A DNA stretch of 64,000 nucleotides. Origin: Moniliophthora roreri (taxonomy: Eukaryota; Basidiomycota; Agaricomycetes; Agaricales; Marasmiaceae). A program made the position numbers and the translations under genes. Position 1 is the stretch's first letter, and the number at the start of each line of letters is the position of its first letter. The notes beneath the pieces are model-generated. The model ran no database searches, was not told the DNA's origin, and saw only the letters and a list, made by a program, of their open reading frames with translations. Location of the stretch: positions 124,001 through 188,000 of the forward strand of contig LATX02000249.1 of assembly GCA_001466705.2 (NCBI GenBank). Reading direction: 5' to 3'. Below are positions 1-10,740 of this stretch, piece after piece.

Positions 1-1333
1 GATCCGCTGGCTCGTACGCTCTTGGGGCTGTCTCTTCCATGTATTTGATACTGATGGGGTCGTGATAGTGTCGAGAAACCAGAGGATCAACGTCAGTCAG
101 CAGTTGGATTTGGGTGTTAGGCTGTTACAGGCTCAGGCGCATGTGTAGGTCTTGGATTCATCCTGTCGGTTTTCTGGGCATTGACGAGTGCGCGGACCAT
201 TAGAGATGACGGAGAGTTGCATTTTTGTCACACAAGTGAGTGTGATGGCCTTCTGATCCTTTTATAATGCTCACGCAGTCTTCTTAGGCTGCGTACGTGT
301 TTCTGGAGCACACTCTACCTTCTTCATATTCATCCAGTCCCTATAGTCTCTTTTAGACGGCGGCACGGTTGAAGATTACCTCAAGATTGTCAAATCCTTC
401 CTTGACGCGCACCCTACTGAAGTCTTGACACTCATCTTCACCAACCCCGAAGAACAATCCGTGAAAGATGTCTGGGAGCCAATATTCGACAAAGTCGGTA
501 CGCGATCGACCCTTACTTCACCCGGTTTTGATTTTGACCATGTCTCATTACGTAGGTCTTGATTCAATGGCTTTCGTTCCGGATAATGTCCCGCTCAGAT
601 ATGACGAATGGCCTACCCTAGGCGAGATGATCAACGCCGGGAAAAGGCTGGTCGTATTCCTGGATTCCGGAGCAAATACCACCGAGGTTCCTTTCATATT
701 ACCGCAATTCGAAATGGTAACCGTAATCGCTCTTCTCCTTGGTTTAACTCACGAAGCTGTTCAACGTAGGTCTGGGAAACACCCTTCAGTACCACCGATT
801 CCACCTTTCCATGCTCAATCGACCGAATTCAAGGCCCACTTCTGCCTATGGATCATCTATACATGATTAATCATTCCTTGAATACCAACGTGTTCCCGAT
901 ACCGGGTGGAGCCGGTGTCATTGTACCGAATGTTTTCGAAGCTGAAACTACCAATGGTGTCAAGTCGTCAGTGACTGTCGCTTTACTCTAGTCCTCCTCG
1001 GCTGACGGGTATACGATAGAATCATGGATAATGTCCGAGGCTGCGCGCCTTTCGCGATGGACAAGAACCCCAATTTCATTCTGTTGGACTGGGTAGACGA
1101 GGGAGAAGCGTTCTTGGCTGCTGACCAGCTGAATGGTTTTACGTCACCGTGAGCGCGTTTTTTTTTGTTTTTTGCTTAAGCCATCGGGTTGTACAAGCTA
1201 ACTGCCTTGCTGTAGGTCCCAATCCGCGCCTGCAACCGGGGGAGAGACTAACAATGCTCCAGCAAGATCAAGACATGGTCCATGGCTCGCGATATTGACT
1301 CTTGGATTTGGTGTACTTGCGCTGGGTTCATGA
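1..1333 (+). CDS. PLC-X-like phosphodiesterase 1, 5'-truncated by window, probable GPI anchor
   Basis: Spliced coding sequence whose N-terminus lies outside the window. Exons as I read them: 1-13, 69-142, 204-235, a 5-nt microexon 288-292, 347-497, 556-716, 770-966, 1020-1148 and 1216-1333. The product matches the fungal PLC-like phosphodiesterase (PI-PLC X domain) fold: the second catalytic-type motif LHFCHTSC, then LLDGG, VLTLIFTNPE, the DEWPTLGEMI-GKRLVVFLD block and a C-terminal NFILLDWVDEGEAF-LNGF block. The last exon adds a hydrophilic Ser/Ala linker and a hydrophobic tail (LAILTLGFGVLALGS), as expected for a GPI-anchor signal; the two paralogues lack it. Predicted secreted or cell-surface enzyme; substrate unknown. 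Family confident, exact splice sites less so. Confidence 0.85.
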
Positions 1334-1570
1334 GATTTTACGACAATTTTTACGACCTTTACGATCTGCGATGACCCCATGACCTTTATTGTATCCTAGA
1401 CATTCCTAAATGTAGCATAGAAATTGATTTACAGTCATTCCGGAAAATAATGGGACGGTGCGAACTGAGACATGACTCGTATGACTTGCTTCTTTGGTGA
1501 CACTATTTTCCGGAATGACTGTACAGCTCCGTACACATGTACAAACATTGGTATCATCGAGGTATCATAA
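1334..1570. other. Intergenic spacer between convergent PLC-like genes
   Basis: Shared 3' flank of two convergent genes. A short inverted repeat is visible: cattccggaaaata near 1435 and its complement tattttccggaatg near 1503, about 60 bp apart, so the spacer could fold into a long-loop hairpin. No gene seen. Confidence 0.5.
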
Positions 1571-2933
1571 TCACGCAAACCCGTTCAATATATCCATAGC
1601 TTTCTTGCCCTCTCCGACGTTGACATAGTCCAACATGACAAAGTTTGGTGCCTGTCCTCCTGCGAATGGTGCACACCCACTGGCATCTGCGAGAATTCTG
1701 TAAAGAGAACCACTAAGCTCGTTGTGCCAATAGTCAGAATGGCGCGCAAGTACTCACGAAGGTACGCCATTCGTCTTTGGTGCATCCTCCCTGTCACTGA
1801 TGAGCACACCGTCTCCAATGGGAATGATGTTGATGTTCAAATTGTGATTGAGCATATGTAAATGTTCTTCAGGCGACAATGGACCGTCAATCCTATCGAC
1901 TCTGCATGGGAAATTAGGATCTGTTGAGCTGAATGGTGGTTCCCAAAGCTAGGTGACATCATGATGAGCGAACGTTTTTCACAAGATAGCACGCTTCACT
2001 AACCATCGAAAACTCGGGAAGAAGGAAGTCTACACTTCCATCAGCACCTGCATCAAGAAACACGATCACACGTTTGCCGCTATCAATCAGTTCACCCAGC
2101 GTGGGCCAGTCGGAACGTTTCATGGGTTGAGTTGGTGGGACGTATGCGAATGGAGTGATGCCTAATGGTGTGTGTAATTCAGTAGTGCTTCGATGCATGA
2201 GGGTAAGATACACACCAGAGTCATCGAAAGCAGGTTTCCACACGTCTGTCAGCGATAAACCTTCGGGATTCGTGAAGAGCAGGGTAAGAACTTCATTGGG
2301 GTTTGCGTCGAGGAATGTCTTGACTTTCTTCAGGTAATTGACGACAAGGCCTCCGTCAAAGAGATCCTATGTTCAGGAAGGGGATAAATCGATGGATAAT
2401 AGTGGGATTAATAGACGAACGCACACAGCCTGAAAAAGATTATGGGCATTTAGCAATAGGCAATGGCTTAGAGGGAACACGCACTTGTATGGCAGAAATG
2501 AATCTTTCCGTCCTTCCTAGCTCACAAAAATTCAGATTCCGTCGCCTCCAAGGTGAAGAAACGCACTCGTGAGATTGTGCCTGTAAGAACCTGACTCCAA
2601 GACTCAATTGCGTTGGAATATCAACCTCTTGATCCCTAGCGACTCCAGGAGATCAGATTTCAGCTTAGCATACCACTCTCAAGGAATCCAGGGACTCACG
2701 AGCTAAAGGGTCCTTGCTGAACGCGAAAGAATCATGCGAACCCAAGAACGTGGTGTTTCCATAACCGCGACTGCACAACTCGGCGTGTCCATTACAGACG
2801 GTTGCCCTACTAGAGAAGTTTCAGTTTATTTAAAGCATGAATGATAATGAGAATGAGAATCCTACCGTTTCGAAGGTAAAGCAACACTGGCGCTCAAGCA
2901 AGCTGCGAGACAGAGGGCGTGCAAAATACGCAT
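1571..2933 (-). CDS. PLC-X-like phosphodiesterase 2, secreted
   Basis: Starts at 2933 with a clear signal peptide (MRILHALCLAACLSASVALP followed by SKR) and ends with TGA at 1571. Reading exon by exon gives a Cys pair (VCNGHAELCSRGYGN), the first catalytic-type motif FLGSHDSFAFS, QLSLGVRFLQAQSH, IHFCHTSCDLFDGG, VLTLLFTNPEG, SDWPTLGELIDSGKR, VIVFLDAGAD and C-terminal NFVMLDYVNVGEG-LNGFA. It has a 32-nt exon (2485-2516) followed by a 5-nt microexon (2425-2429), the same architecture as the paralogues at 1-1333 and 10741-12146. No GPI-type tail, so probably soluble and secreted. All exons keep frame. Confidence 0.85.
2425..2429 (-). other. 5-nt microexon of PLC-like gene 2
   Basis: GCTGT, bounded by acceptor ttttcag and donor gtgcgt. 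It completes a Ser codon and supplies the Cys of HTSCDLFDGG. The equivalent microexons are GCTGC at 288-292 (+) and ATTGT at 11641-11645 (-). Confidence 0.75.
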
Positions 2934-3637
2934 CGTGTCCGGCCCTGGAAGCTTGAGAAAGCTGCCAGTGCAGCTCAGCTGCACGTCTGTGCTTTAAGAA
3001 GCTCATGCCGACTGTATTTGGCCCGAAAAATGTAGATTCCATGTGGTACGTCGAAGAGAAGTGATGGTAACGAGCATAGAAGGGCTGTCCATGTGAGCGT
3101 CTATTATGGCCGGGAAGGGTTAAATCTTCCCATGCGCATCTCTGTTCAGTACCACCGCGACCCCCCAGTAATACTGGCATCCTATCATTGTCCTATCCAG
3201 CTTCTCAACTGATATTCCTGTTATTCAAGGGACAAGATTACTTGCAGCAAGTCCATCTTCACTCCGAGTGCCTACCAAATGCCAACTCGTATGCTGAACA
3301 AAGGCTTCCTACCAATCGCCAAGACCGGTTGTTTCGACTATCGACTTTGATTCAGAACCTGACAGCTCCCCTATTGTCAGAGAATGTTACGGGAGTGCCA
3401 CGCCCGCCTCCTGAGGCGGCTCAAGAGAAGCACGAGTCACTATTCCATCTTGGGCGGCCTGAGGCTTTGCGCTCCGTGATGATGATAGTTTGAGCGAACC
3501 CCTGGTCGGGTTTAATGGGAAAATGAAGGACAACGTGACAGAAGTCGTGAAAGAGATCTCAAGGACATCGCCAGGGTAGAGGAAGAACGACAGGTCACAT
3601 TCCATTCAGTAAGTGACACATAAACCACGGTTTGGAG
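2934..3637. other. Intergenic region, no supported gene
   Basis: Upstream region of PLC-like gene 2 and 3' flank of the UstYa-like gene. A 101-codon open frame on + (3188-3493) has no recognisable motif and no homologous frame elsewhere in the window, so I do not call it. Confidence 0.5.
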
Positions 3638-4618
3638 CTAATCATCATCAGGCTTGGAATGCATATCGAAGTCCCTGGCATAATGAACTTGTTTATCTGG
3701 TTGACGAGCCCACTCCTTAATTTCGTCGAAATTCCTGCACGTGTGGGGAACACCTAAACTACTCATGATTTTGTTTTGCTCTGTATCCCACTCGAATATG
3801 TTCGCGCTAACGTCTACCCACAGAAACTCGATATCATCATTGCCAGAAGGTCGAATTGAATAACACCTTACCCGATGCGCACATTATACTACGGCGTAGA
3901 CGGTCAATGCGGTGAACAACGTGGTCTATCGGAAGCTCGGCGGGTATTATTATGGTCTTCATGCATGTGCAGCCACTTATAATGATCCCAATAAAAGGCT
4001 TTGCGAATCATGTTCTGTATGCAGGTAAGTTTCTTTTCGCGTACTTCAACATAGAGCTCAGCAAACTCACCAGGCAGTGGACCTGATGAAAGACATCAAG
4101 CTCGACAAGATAGTGGCTCGGATCGCCTCTGCTTCATACTTCGAGATCTTGGTGAGTCCAACTGCACCAGTATCAATACTCATACTCATTAATAACATTG
4201 TAAACTTGTTACACTTACATCTGTAAAGTTCCTCCCCAGGCCTTGCCTACCTCTGGCGACAGTTTTGCCCTGTAGATCTCAGGCCGCTCTTGAGCATCGC
4301 GATGGAAGGAAACGATGTTCCCCTCGACGAGATGGTTTGCGGGTGCTTACGAGGAAATTGGGGTTAGACTTTACTCATATGACGAGGAGTTGTAGGTTCA
4401 CGGTACAGTAGTGGTCGGGGCCGCTTAATCCAAAGTAAGGAAGTCGCTAAAGCCACTAAAAGCAAAAAGTTCACGATGAATTGGACAACAACAATGGTTT
4501 TCGAGGCCCAGAATGCGGAGCGATGATATTCAGAAGGAGTTGATTCCACCCATGTACCATCGAACTGGAGCTCGTCCTGGAGTAGTGTGACGTACTTTGA
4601 CGATTTGACACCCATCAT
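3638..4618 (-). CDS. UstYa-like protein (DUF3328 family), possibly inactive
   Basis: Start at 4618, stop TAG at 3638. Exon 1 (4402-4618) has an N-terminal cytosolic stretch and one membrane segment (TIVVVQFIVNFLLLVALATS). Exon 2 (4219-4345) and exon 3 (4071-4128) give NHLVEGNIVSFHRDAQ and then VELDVFHQVHCL, the first HxxHC motif of UstYa-type proteins. A later exon gives HVVHRIDRLRRSIMCAS, then (acceptor before ACGTTAG) DVSANIFEWD and the family-typical C-terminus GVPHTCRNFDEIKEWA. UstYa proteins act in fungal ribosomal-peptide and mycotoxin pathways as oxidases or cyclisation factors. Two oddities: the second motif is HxxHR rather than HxxHC, and I could not join NMIRKAFYWDHYKW to HVVHRID without a one-base shift. 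Either an intron was missed or the gene is decaying. Confidence 0.75.
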
Positions 4619-5228
4619 GGTGAGAGGAAGAGTGAGTCTCGGAATCCTGAAAGAATTCCCGTCAGTCTGGTCTCACGGTAATTAGACCCTTAATCTCAGG
4701 TGTTCTTTTCACTTGGGGTCACTCAGGATAGCGGCAATCAGCATTCGCCATCTGGAGCTCCACTTATCAGCTAAGATCCTCAATTTTGATGCCATCTTCA
4801 CCGCAGTTCCTAATGCATTACTACCAGCCCCGTGCTGCTTCATTGCTTGAACAGCCGGAATAACTTGTCGCTTATACACGTTCCCCCGCCTTTGGAGGCA
4901 CACACGATAACCTAGGTGATAGAAGGATCGGAAAGACGACTTGATCGTCTGAAATGACGAAAAGTTGAGCCAAACTTGTCTAGTCATTTAAAAGGAGAGC
5001 TGAAGGAGAGTAGTGGCTCAGGTCTCAACGTCCAGATCTCGGATTACACCTGTTCTACGCCAATCTCTGCGAGATGCGTTTCTCTGTTACTTTTATGCAC
5101 CTCGTTACCTTCGTACTTGTTTGTCTTGCTGTTCCTACTCCTGGAGACGTTGTAAAACGGGAGATTTGTAATTTTTCTCGAATTGAGGGACGAACTCACA
5201 GACAACTCTTTATCTTCCTTAGGAAAGT
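4619..5228. other. Intergenic region, no supported gene
   Basis: A 92-codon minus-strand frame (4709-4987) is open but carries no motif I recognise. Otherwise nothing beyond the probable promoter of the UstYa-like gene. Confidence 0.4.
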
Positions 5229-5392
5229 CCTGCCGTTGACAGGTTTGACTGGAGGGCGGCGGATTGGAAGCGCGAGGTGAGAGGCTACTTCTGAGAGGCC
5301 GACTGAACTCCAATCTGACCCCTTGGGTTCCTTAGAATGATGCTGCCGTTGACAGGTTTGACTGGAGGGCGGCGGACTGGAAGCGCGAGGTC
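5229..5392. repeat. Direct repeat pair, about 49 bp, 113 bp period
   Basis: The segment starting ctgccgttgacaggtttgac at about 5230 recurs at about 5343 with one visible mismatch over roughly 48 bp (ggcggattgg against ggcggactgg). The 113 bp offset is not a multiple of three, so this is not an in-frame protein repeat. It sits upstream of the HAD-like gene. Confidence 0.8.
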
Positions 5393-5603
5393 GGTGCCTA
5401 AAGTATCCCTGCGCGATATTATGTATAATAATATCGAAATCATCCGAGTCGTAAACATTTTTTGTACTATATGATTGAAATCTATTCATCTCGAACGGTG
5501 TTGAAGTAGCGTCTTTGGTCAACTGCCCACATTATTGTTCCGTTCGAATTCGACTGTGAGATGTTACCATTCAGTTGGTCTACGACACCGACTGCGAGTC
5601 AAA

Positions 5604-6636
5604 ATGAGTCACCCTTCGGAGCCTCTCGCTGATTCCCTTTCTCCGATCAGAATACCTGACCCAAGTGGTATATATGAGAATGCATTTCGAAGAAGATCCC
5701 CAATCATGCCTTCCTCACAACGTCTAACAGACTTTCACATTATCTTTTTCGACGTTTATGCCACCCTCATCGTGAGTATGAAACACGTATCTCTTCAATT
5801 GGCATCCAGTTGACATTCATACAAAGGACTGGGAAACAGGAATCTACGATGCGATGAAACCACTTCTATCCCGTTACCCCGTGTCCTCCAATTGGACTCT
5901 TAAACAAGCCATCGAGGAGTTCACCGCCATCGAGGTACCGCTCGTCCAAGAACATCCACACCTCCCATACCGCGACCTCCTCGCAAAGACCCACGAGCTA
6001 CTCGAGGAGAAGCTCCACCGGGAATCAGGCGATCAGGCTTCCATCGGACCAGATGATGGTGACGTTGACCGTCATACAAAGTTCGGCCAATCCATCAAAA
6101 ACTGGCCTGTCTTCCCTGACACCATCGATGCGCTTCGCACCCTGGCAAAACATTACAAACTTTGCGTGCTCTCCAACGTCGATCGAGAATCTTTCGCACA
6201 TACTCTGGCGCAGCTATCGGATGATACCGCCCACCCGGAATTGTATCAACCACCGACACCGACCGATGAATCCAAGTACTGGTTCCCTCGTTCTGTATCC
6301 ACAGAGTCAAAGTCACCATTCACGCTCATCATCACTGCACAGGACGTGGGGTCCTATAAGCCAGCAGGACGGGGTTACGATGTCGCTCTCGACACGGCCA
6401 AGACAGATCCGCATTTTGACGATGGGAAGCGCGAAGTACTTTGGGTAGCACAGAGCCTGTTTGGAGATATCGATCCAGTGAGCAAACTGGGTGTGAAGAG
6501 CGTGTGGATTGAGAGAAAGGGCTCGGTCATGGGGTACAATGGGGAGCATGCATATAGCTGGAAGTTTGATACGCTAGGTGAGTTTGCAGAAGCGGTGGAG
6601 AAAGAAGCAAGGAGCTTCGGCGCAGAACATGTCTGA
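5604..6636 (+). CDS. HAD-superfamily hydrolase, haloacid dehalogenase type II-like
   Basis: Two exons, 5604-5771 and 5827-6636, with a 55-nt GT-AG intron; 325 aa from the first ATG. Motif I is FFDVYATLI (nucleophile Asp about residue 50), split by the intron just before DWETGIY, the usual continuation in type II haloacid dehalogenases. Motif II is the Ser of LCVLSNVD, motif III the Lys of VGSYKPAGRGYDVAL, and motif IV is VAQSLFGDIDPVSKLG, which ends in VWIER. Predicted cytosolic enzyme removing halide from 2-haloacids or acting on a related small substrate. A second ATG at 5706 (MPSSQRLTDF) gives a length closer to the family norm and may be the true start. All motifs intact. Confidence 0.9.
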
Positions 6637-6750
6637 AGAAGTTGCGAAGCGTCAAGAGGGGGAAGGATCTGCAATTGTACTATTAGTTCTTGATGATGAT
6701 GGATGTGATGATGGATGTATATAGTAAAACGTACCTATCGAAAACAACAT

Positions 6751-8666
6751 TTACTCGGACAACAGCTGGACCTGGACCTCGTCCTCCCGAAGCCCTTCTA
6801 CGGGAACCTCAGCAGCCCAGCTAAGCGGTAGCCCTGCGCATTCCCTCACTCTCTTCAATGCTCTAACCCATTCTGCCACCAGAGCATTCTTATCCCATGT
6901 AAGCCCATTTAACGTCCGAGGTTTATACAACCCAAATTCGATGATCTGGTCATGAATGAGCTTCAGAAGGTTCCGTCCCCGCACTGAGGTAACAATTTCA
7001 GATTCTGAACCTGCCGAATTGATATGCCGTGCGAGCGCCACAATGAACGCCAACCGCTGATCCCACTCCTCTTCTGGCCCAGGATACCTTCTCCAAGAAT
7101 CCTCATATACCTGCATTAGCAACGTGCTCTTGCTCCGAACCGAGTCTTCCGAATGTGTCCATACTCTCTCCGCCACGGGAAAGGGAACATAGAAGCGTAT
7201 GCCCGGCCCACGAAGGCTCTTGAACTCCTCAATAGAGTGCAGGAGTTCATCAACGCTCGTAGCGTTGAGATCTTTCGCCAGGGACAACCAATACTGTTGA
7301 TGATAGAGCAGCCGTACGAACGGTTTGGAATGCAGCACCATATCTGGGGCATCTGGCATTCCGTAGCAGTATACGTTTGGACCGACACATTTTGCGTGAA
7401 AATAAGCCGTATCGTCAACGAGCGCCGCTTGTACGTCTGTCTGTGAGACGTCGTCCCACCTTGTATTGGACCAAAAGTCAAGAGTTGTAGCCATAGCGAC
7501 GGAAGGCGGCAGAGACGCGATGATGGTCTGAAGGTGACTGAACATGGATGGTGTATCCCGAAACAAGGTTATCGCGGATCGCAGCCCTTGGAGCTCGTAG
7601 ACATTAAGGGTCCACAGGCATCCGCCACGACGTATGTTCAGCCTGATATGGCCTTCTAATCAAGTGAAGGTCAAACCTCGACCAATCACGCATGCGAACG
7701 ACGTGTCGGTTTCTCTTTGCGAAGAGAGACTGCACCAGGGACGAATGTCTGATGATCTTGGAGCAGAACCAGAAGAACCACCATGCCTGAGGTGATTTAT
7801 AAGGGCAGATGTTGTGAAAAGCACGGATGTTGTCGTTGAACTTGTCCGAGGCATACGACGGGAGCACCGTAAGGCTGAACATGGAGATAGTGGGGAGTAT
7901 GGTGGTCATCACATAGAGCCCAACGCTGAAGCCAACAGCTATGGATATCACGATGAATGGTGTGAGGTGTAGCGTCCATAATAGTTCCAAGATTCCTGCC
8001 AGAAACAGAAGGAGCGCTACCTCGAGGAGGATAGGTAGCATGGCTAGGAAGGATGATACAGCCCATTCCCGGAAGCTAGCGTTACGCAGTTCACGGAGAG
8101 CTAACGTCTCGGCTTGTGAATGCGCTGGCGTATCTCGTCGATGTTCCCTGAGCCATTGCTTGCAAAGCAAACCAAAAAGCCCCGAGGTGAGACTCAGGAC
8201 AAGACTGAGAAACCACAACGTGTTGATTCGAATGGAAGAAGACGATGGTTCGAACTTGAGCTGAGGTGTCTCGAGGGTGGTCGCATTGCTCAACTGCTTT
8301 GAGATCTGGGTAAGCAGGGCGACGACGGTGTCTGCGGGATCTTCGGACAGCTATTTGTACGATTCGATAGTGAATGCAACAACGACAGCAGAGAATAAAC
8401 CAGCCTTTCTAGCCAAATCAGAAGAGAAAGAGGAAATTCTGAGGAATACGCACAAATACGAGCAATGTGTCAATGTCTTCCTTCCAATTCTTCACCAAGC
8501 CATCATCATATTGATTAACCTCACTCATCAACCGCTCCCATGAGCGTTCTACTGTCACTTGCGGATTGTGCACTGAACCTTGTTCCATCTGGGACAGGAG
8601 TTCAGTGAGGCTAAACTCATCGAATTTGCATATCTCTTACCTCCTATTGGCGTATCCTTGTTTCAT
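6751..8666 (-). pseudogene. DUF6535 membrane protein gene, broken by a stop and a frameshift
   Basis: Exon 1 (8641-8666) and exon 2 (8454-8589) join to give WKEDIDTLLVF; after a 49-nt intron (8405-8453) the frame resumes as AGLFSAVVVAFTIESYK, the DUF6535 signature and first membrane segment. Further on are INTLWFLSLVLSLTSGLFG with KQWLREH, and several hydrophobic segments. An in-frame TAG at 8351-8353 falls between SYK and LSEDPAD, where the family reads straight through. The frame then shifts between about 7604 and 7660: the LHLIRRP frame ends, while the family continuation VYELQGLRSAI and FRDTPSMFSHLQTI-SLPPSVAM lies in another frame to 6751. No intron-sized gap is available to explain the shift. 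DUF6535 proteins are basidiomycete membrane proteins of unknown function. Confidence 0.8.
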
Positions 8667-9002
8667 CAAAACAGGAGGTAGTGCAGGTAGTCATGGCATG
8701 GGCCAGAAAAATTGATGGTGGGAATAATATACCCAAGGCGGCCCAAAGGCGGCCGTTTCATTTGTCACTCTACCCGTAACTGCACCTACGTTGATGATCT
8801 CAAACTCCAAGATGAACACGCCGAGTACTGCCATTCCAATCCTGCGCGGCAGAATCCCCCACGCAATCGTAGACTCCGCGGATGGTTCTAGCGTCAAGGA
8901 ATCAAAAGTTTCGCTTCTCGACTTTCGATCTCATATAAGAAACCATTTTTCTGCCGGAGACTTCTCGAGCTCTTCGTCGGGCCTCAAACTCTCAGCTTCA
9001 CG

Positions 9003-10209
9003 ATGGCGATAATTGGTCGAGACTCTGAGGACCTCAGTCACAGCACCATTGTCTGGTTAACGATGCCCAGACTTATCGGCATCTTGCTCAACTACCTTTT
9101 GCTCGGGATTTTATTGGTTCAGATGTACATCTACTACCTCAACTACAAAGACGACAAGATGATTTTCAAGCTCGTGGGTAAGCATCGTCTTCCTTGTTCT
9201 CCGGGGCATCTCTGACATTTGGCACACACACAGTCTATACAGTATTTACTCTCGAGATCATTCAAACGTTTTCAGCGACATACGATGCTTCTCAATGGTT
9301 TGCATATGGATGGGGGAACGTTCCTAAGCTTCTCAAGTTGTATACTACCTTCTTCAACATTCCCCTCCTTTCGAGTGTCATCGGGGGTATTGTCCAGGTA
9401 CGCGACGCCTCCACACTTTACGCCCCGTGTTGGATCTTTAAACGCTTGTTGCAGATATTTTATGGCTGGAGAATATGGTCCATTTTTGAATCAATATCTA
9501 TTTACGCCGTTATTTGTATCTTGGCGCTCGTTCAGCTGGGAGGTGCAATCTGTGCATCTTACTATGTACGTACGTCCATTTCTTCACGGCTGGCCCTACG
9601 AGAACTAACCGCCCCTTTCAAGCTAACGAGGTACCCTGATGAAGTTGTTCACCACGTCCAGATATTGTACGCTGTTGGCATTCGCTTGAGTGGCTCAGCC
9701 GTTGTCGATGTTCTCATCTCATCCTTTATGACCTACTTTGTCAGTATCTCCTCTGACAACTCTACATTTTGCTCATAGTGACATGACTCCAGCTTCTGAA
9801 AAACCACACCGCAGACCTCCGCGCTTCAACCAGCGCCATGATCACAAAACTCATACGACTCACGATCGAAACCGGTACCATCACCTCCACGGCGGCTATC
9901 CTTGATCTCATACTCTTCCTCGCGTTACCTTCCAACTCGCTTCACCAGATCTCCGGCGTGTGTCTTTCCAAGTTATACTCCAACTCCCTCCTTGTGTTCT
10001 TCAATAACCGAACGGTGAAGACTCCACAGGGAGTGGTGATGACGGACACTTTGAGTTTCCCGGAAACTATTGGAAGCCGTAGGCCCGATTATGGACCCAA
10101 AACATCGATACTGGGTTCGGTGTTTGCAGCGCCAGCGCCTGGAAGCGAGGATACTTTAACTTTGACGGAGGGAAGCAGAAGAACGAGGCCTGTTAGTGCG
10201 ATGATTTGA
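9003..10209 (+). CDS. DUF6534 multi-pass membrane protein
   Basis: Five exons: 9003-9177, 9234-9397, 9455-9565, 9623-9739, 9793-10209, summing to 984 nt (327 aa). The family order is visible: LIGILLNYLLLGILLVQMYIYY, the YKDDK turn, FTLEIIQTF, a Gln-Ile-Phe-Tyr-Gly-Trp-Arg segment (QIFYGWRIW, created by the splice at 9397/9455), ILALVQLGGAICAS, SGSAVVDVLISSFMTYF, then TKLIRLTIETGTITSTAAIL-LILFLALP and the C-terminal SKLYSNSLLVFFNNR. About seven membrane segments, with a hydrophilic Ser/Thr-rich tail. These proteins are abundant in mushroom genomes; function unknown. Intron 4 uses a GTCAGT donor. Confidence 0.9.
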
Positions 10210-10215
10210 TGCATT

Positions 10216-10498
10216 GTGAGACTTGGTAGGATGAATAGAAGGCTCCGTCTCGAGTGTATATATATGGATACTATAATGATAGGTGGTCGATTAATCGTGG
10301 GCCTCTTTGTTGGTATTGTCTATCTTGGACCAAATCCCTCTGGAGTCGTGCAACTCGTCATCACGTACATGCTGTACGCGTCAGTACGAATGTACATCCT
10401 TGCGAGAGTGGCCACCTCGCATTGATGGCATTGAGGGCACTACCTCTTAGCGCAGTCCGGGCAGCTTAGTGGTCGAAGTTCATACCACATATAGGATG
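10216..10498 (+). pseudogene. C-terminal relic of the polytopic membrane-protein family at 51-58 kb
   Basis: In one frame the translation reads YMLYASVRMYILARVA; in the next it reads LALMALRALPLSAVRAA, a stop, then WSKFIPHIG. This parallels the C-terminus of the two genes near 51.4 and 56.2 kb (ARIWLIVLALMALRDLPPSA then VQWLNFIPHIG). A frameshift and a stop show it is dead, and nothing from the rest of the family gene lies upstream. It starts only a few bases after the DUF6534 stop codon. Confidence 0.75.
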
Positions 10499-10740
10499 TT
10501 GGCGATACTTGGCATTAATTGATGCGACGACTCTTTACATCGGATTCACCTGGTATGGAACAATTTCTCTTGTAAGCGAATATACTGTTATTTATCTAGT
10601 AGTAGGATTGCTATCTTACTACCTCACTGTTGTACAGAAATCAATCTGGCATCATATGAGAGTCCCATTCAACGAGCAGTAGACCAAGACAAGGACGCAG
10701 CCGACCGTCTGATGCTATACAATTGTACCATTTTGGTAAA

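Noticed and set aside
3188..3493. 101-codon open frame on the plus strand
   Set aside because: No recognisable domain; overlaps probable untranslated flanks of two genes.
4709..4987. 92-codon open frame on the minus strand
   Set aside because: No motif, no homologous frame in the window and no plausible splice partners.
6053..6674. Long open frames on both strands across the HAD-like gene
   Set aside because: Shadow frames; all HAD motifs are in the frame of 5827-6636.
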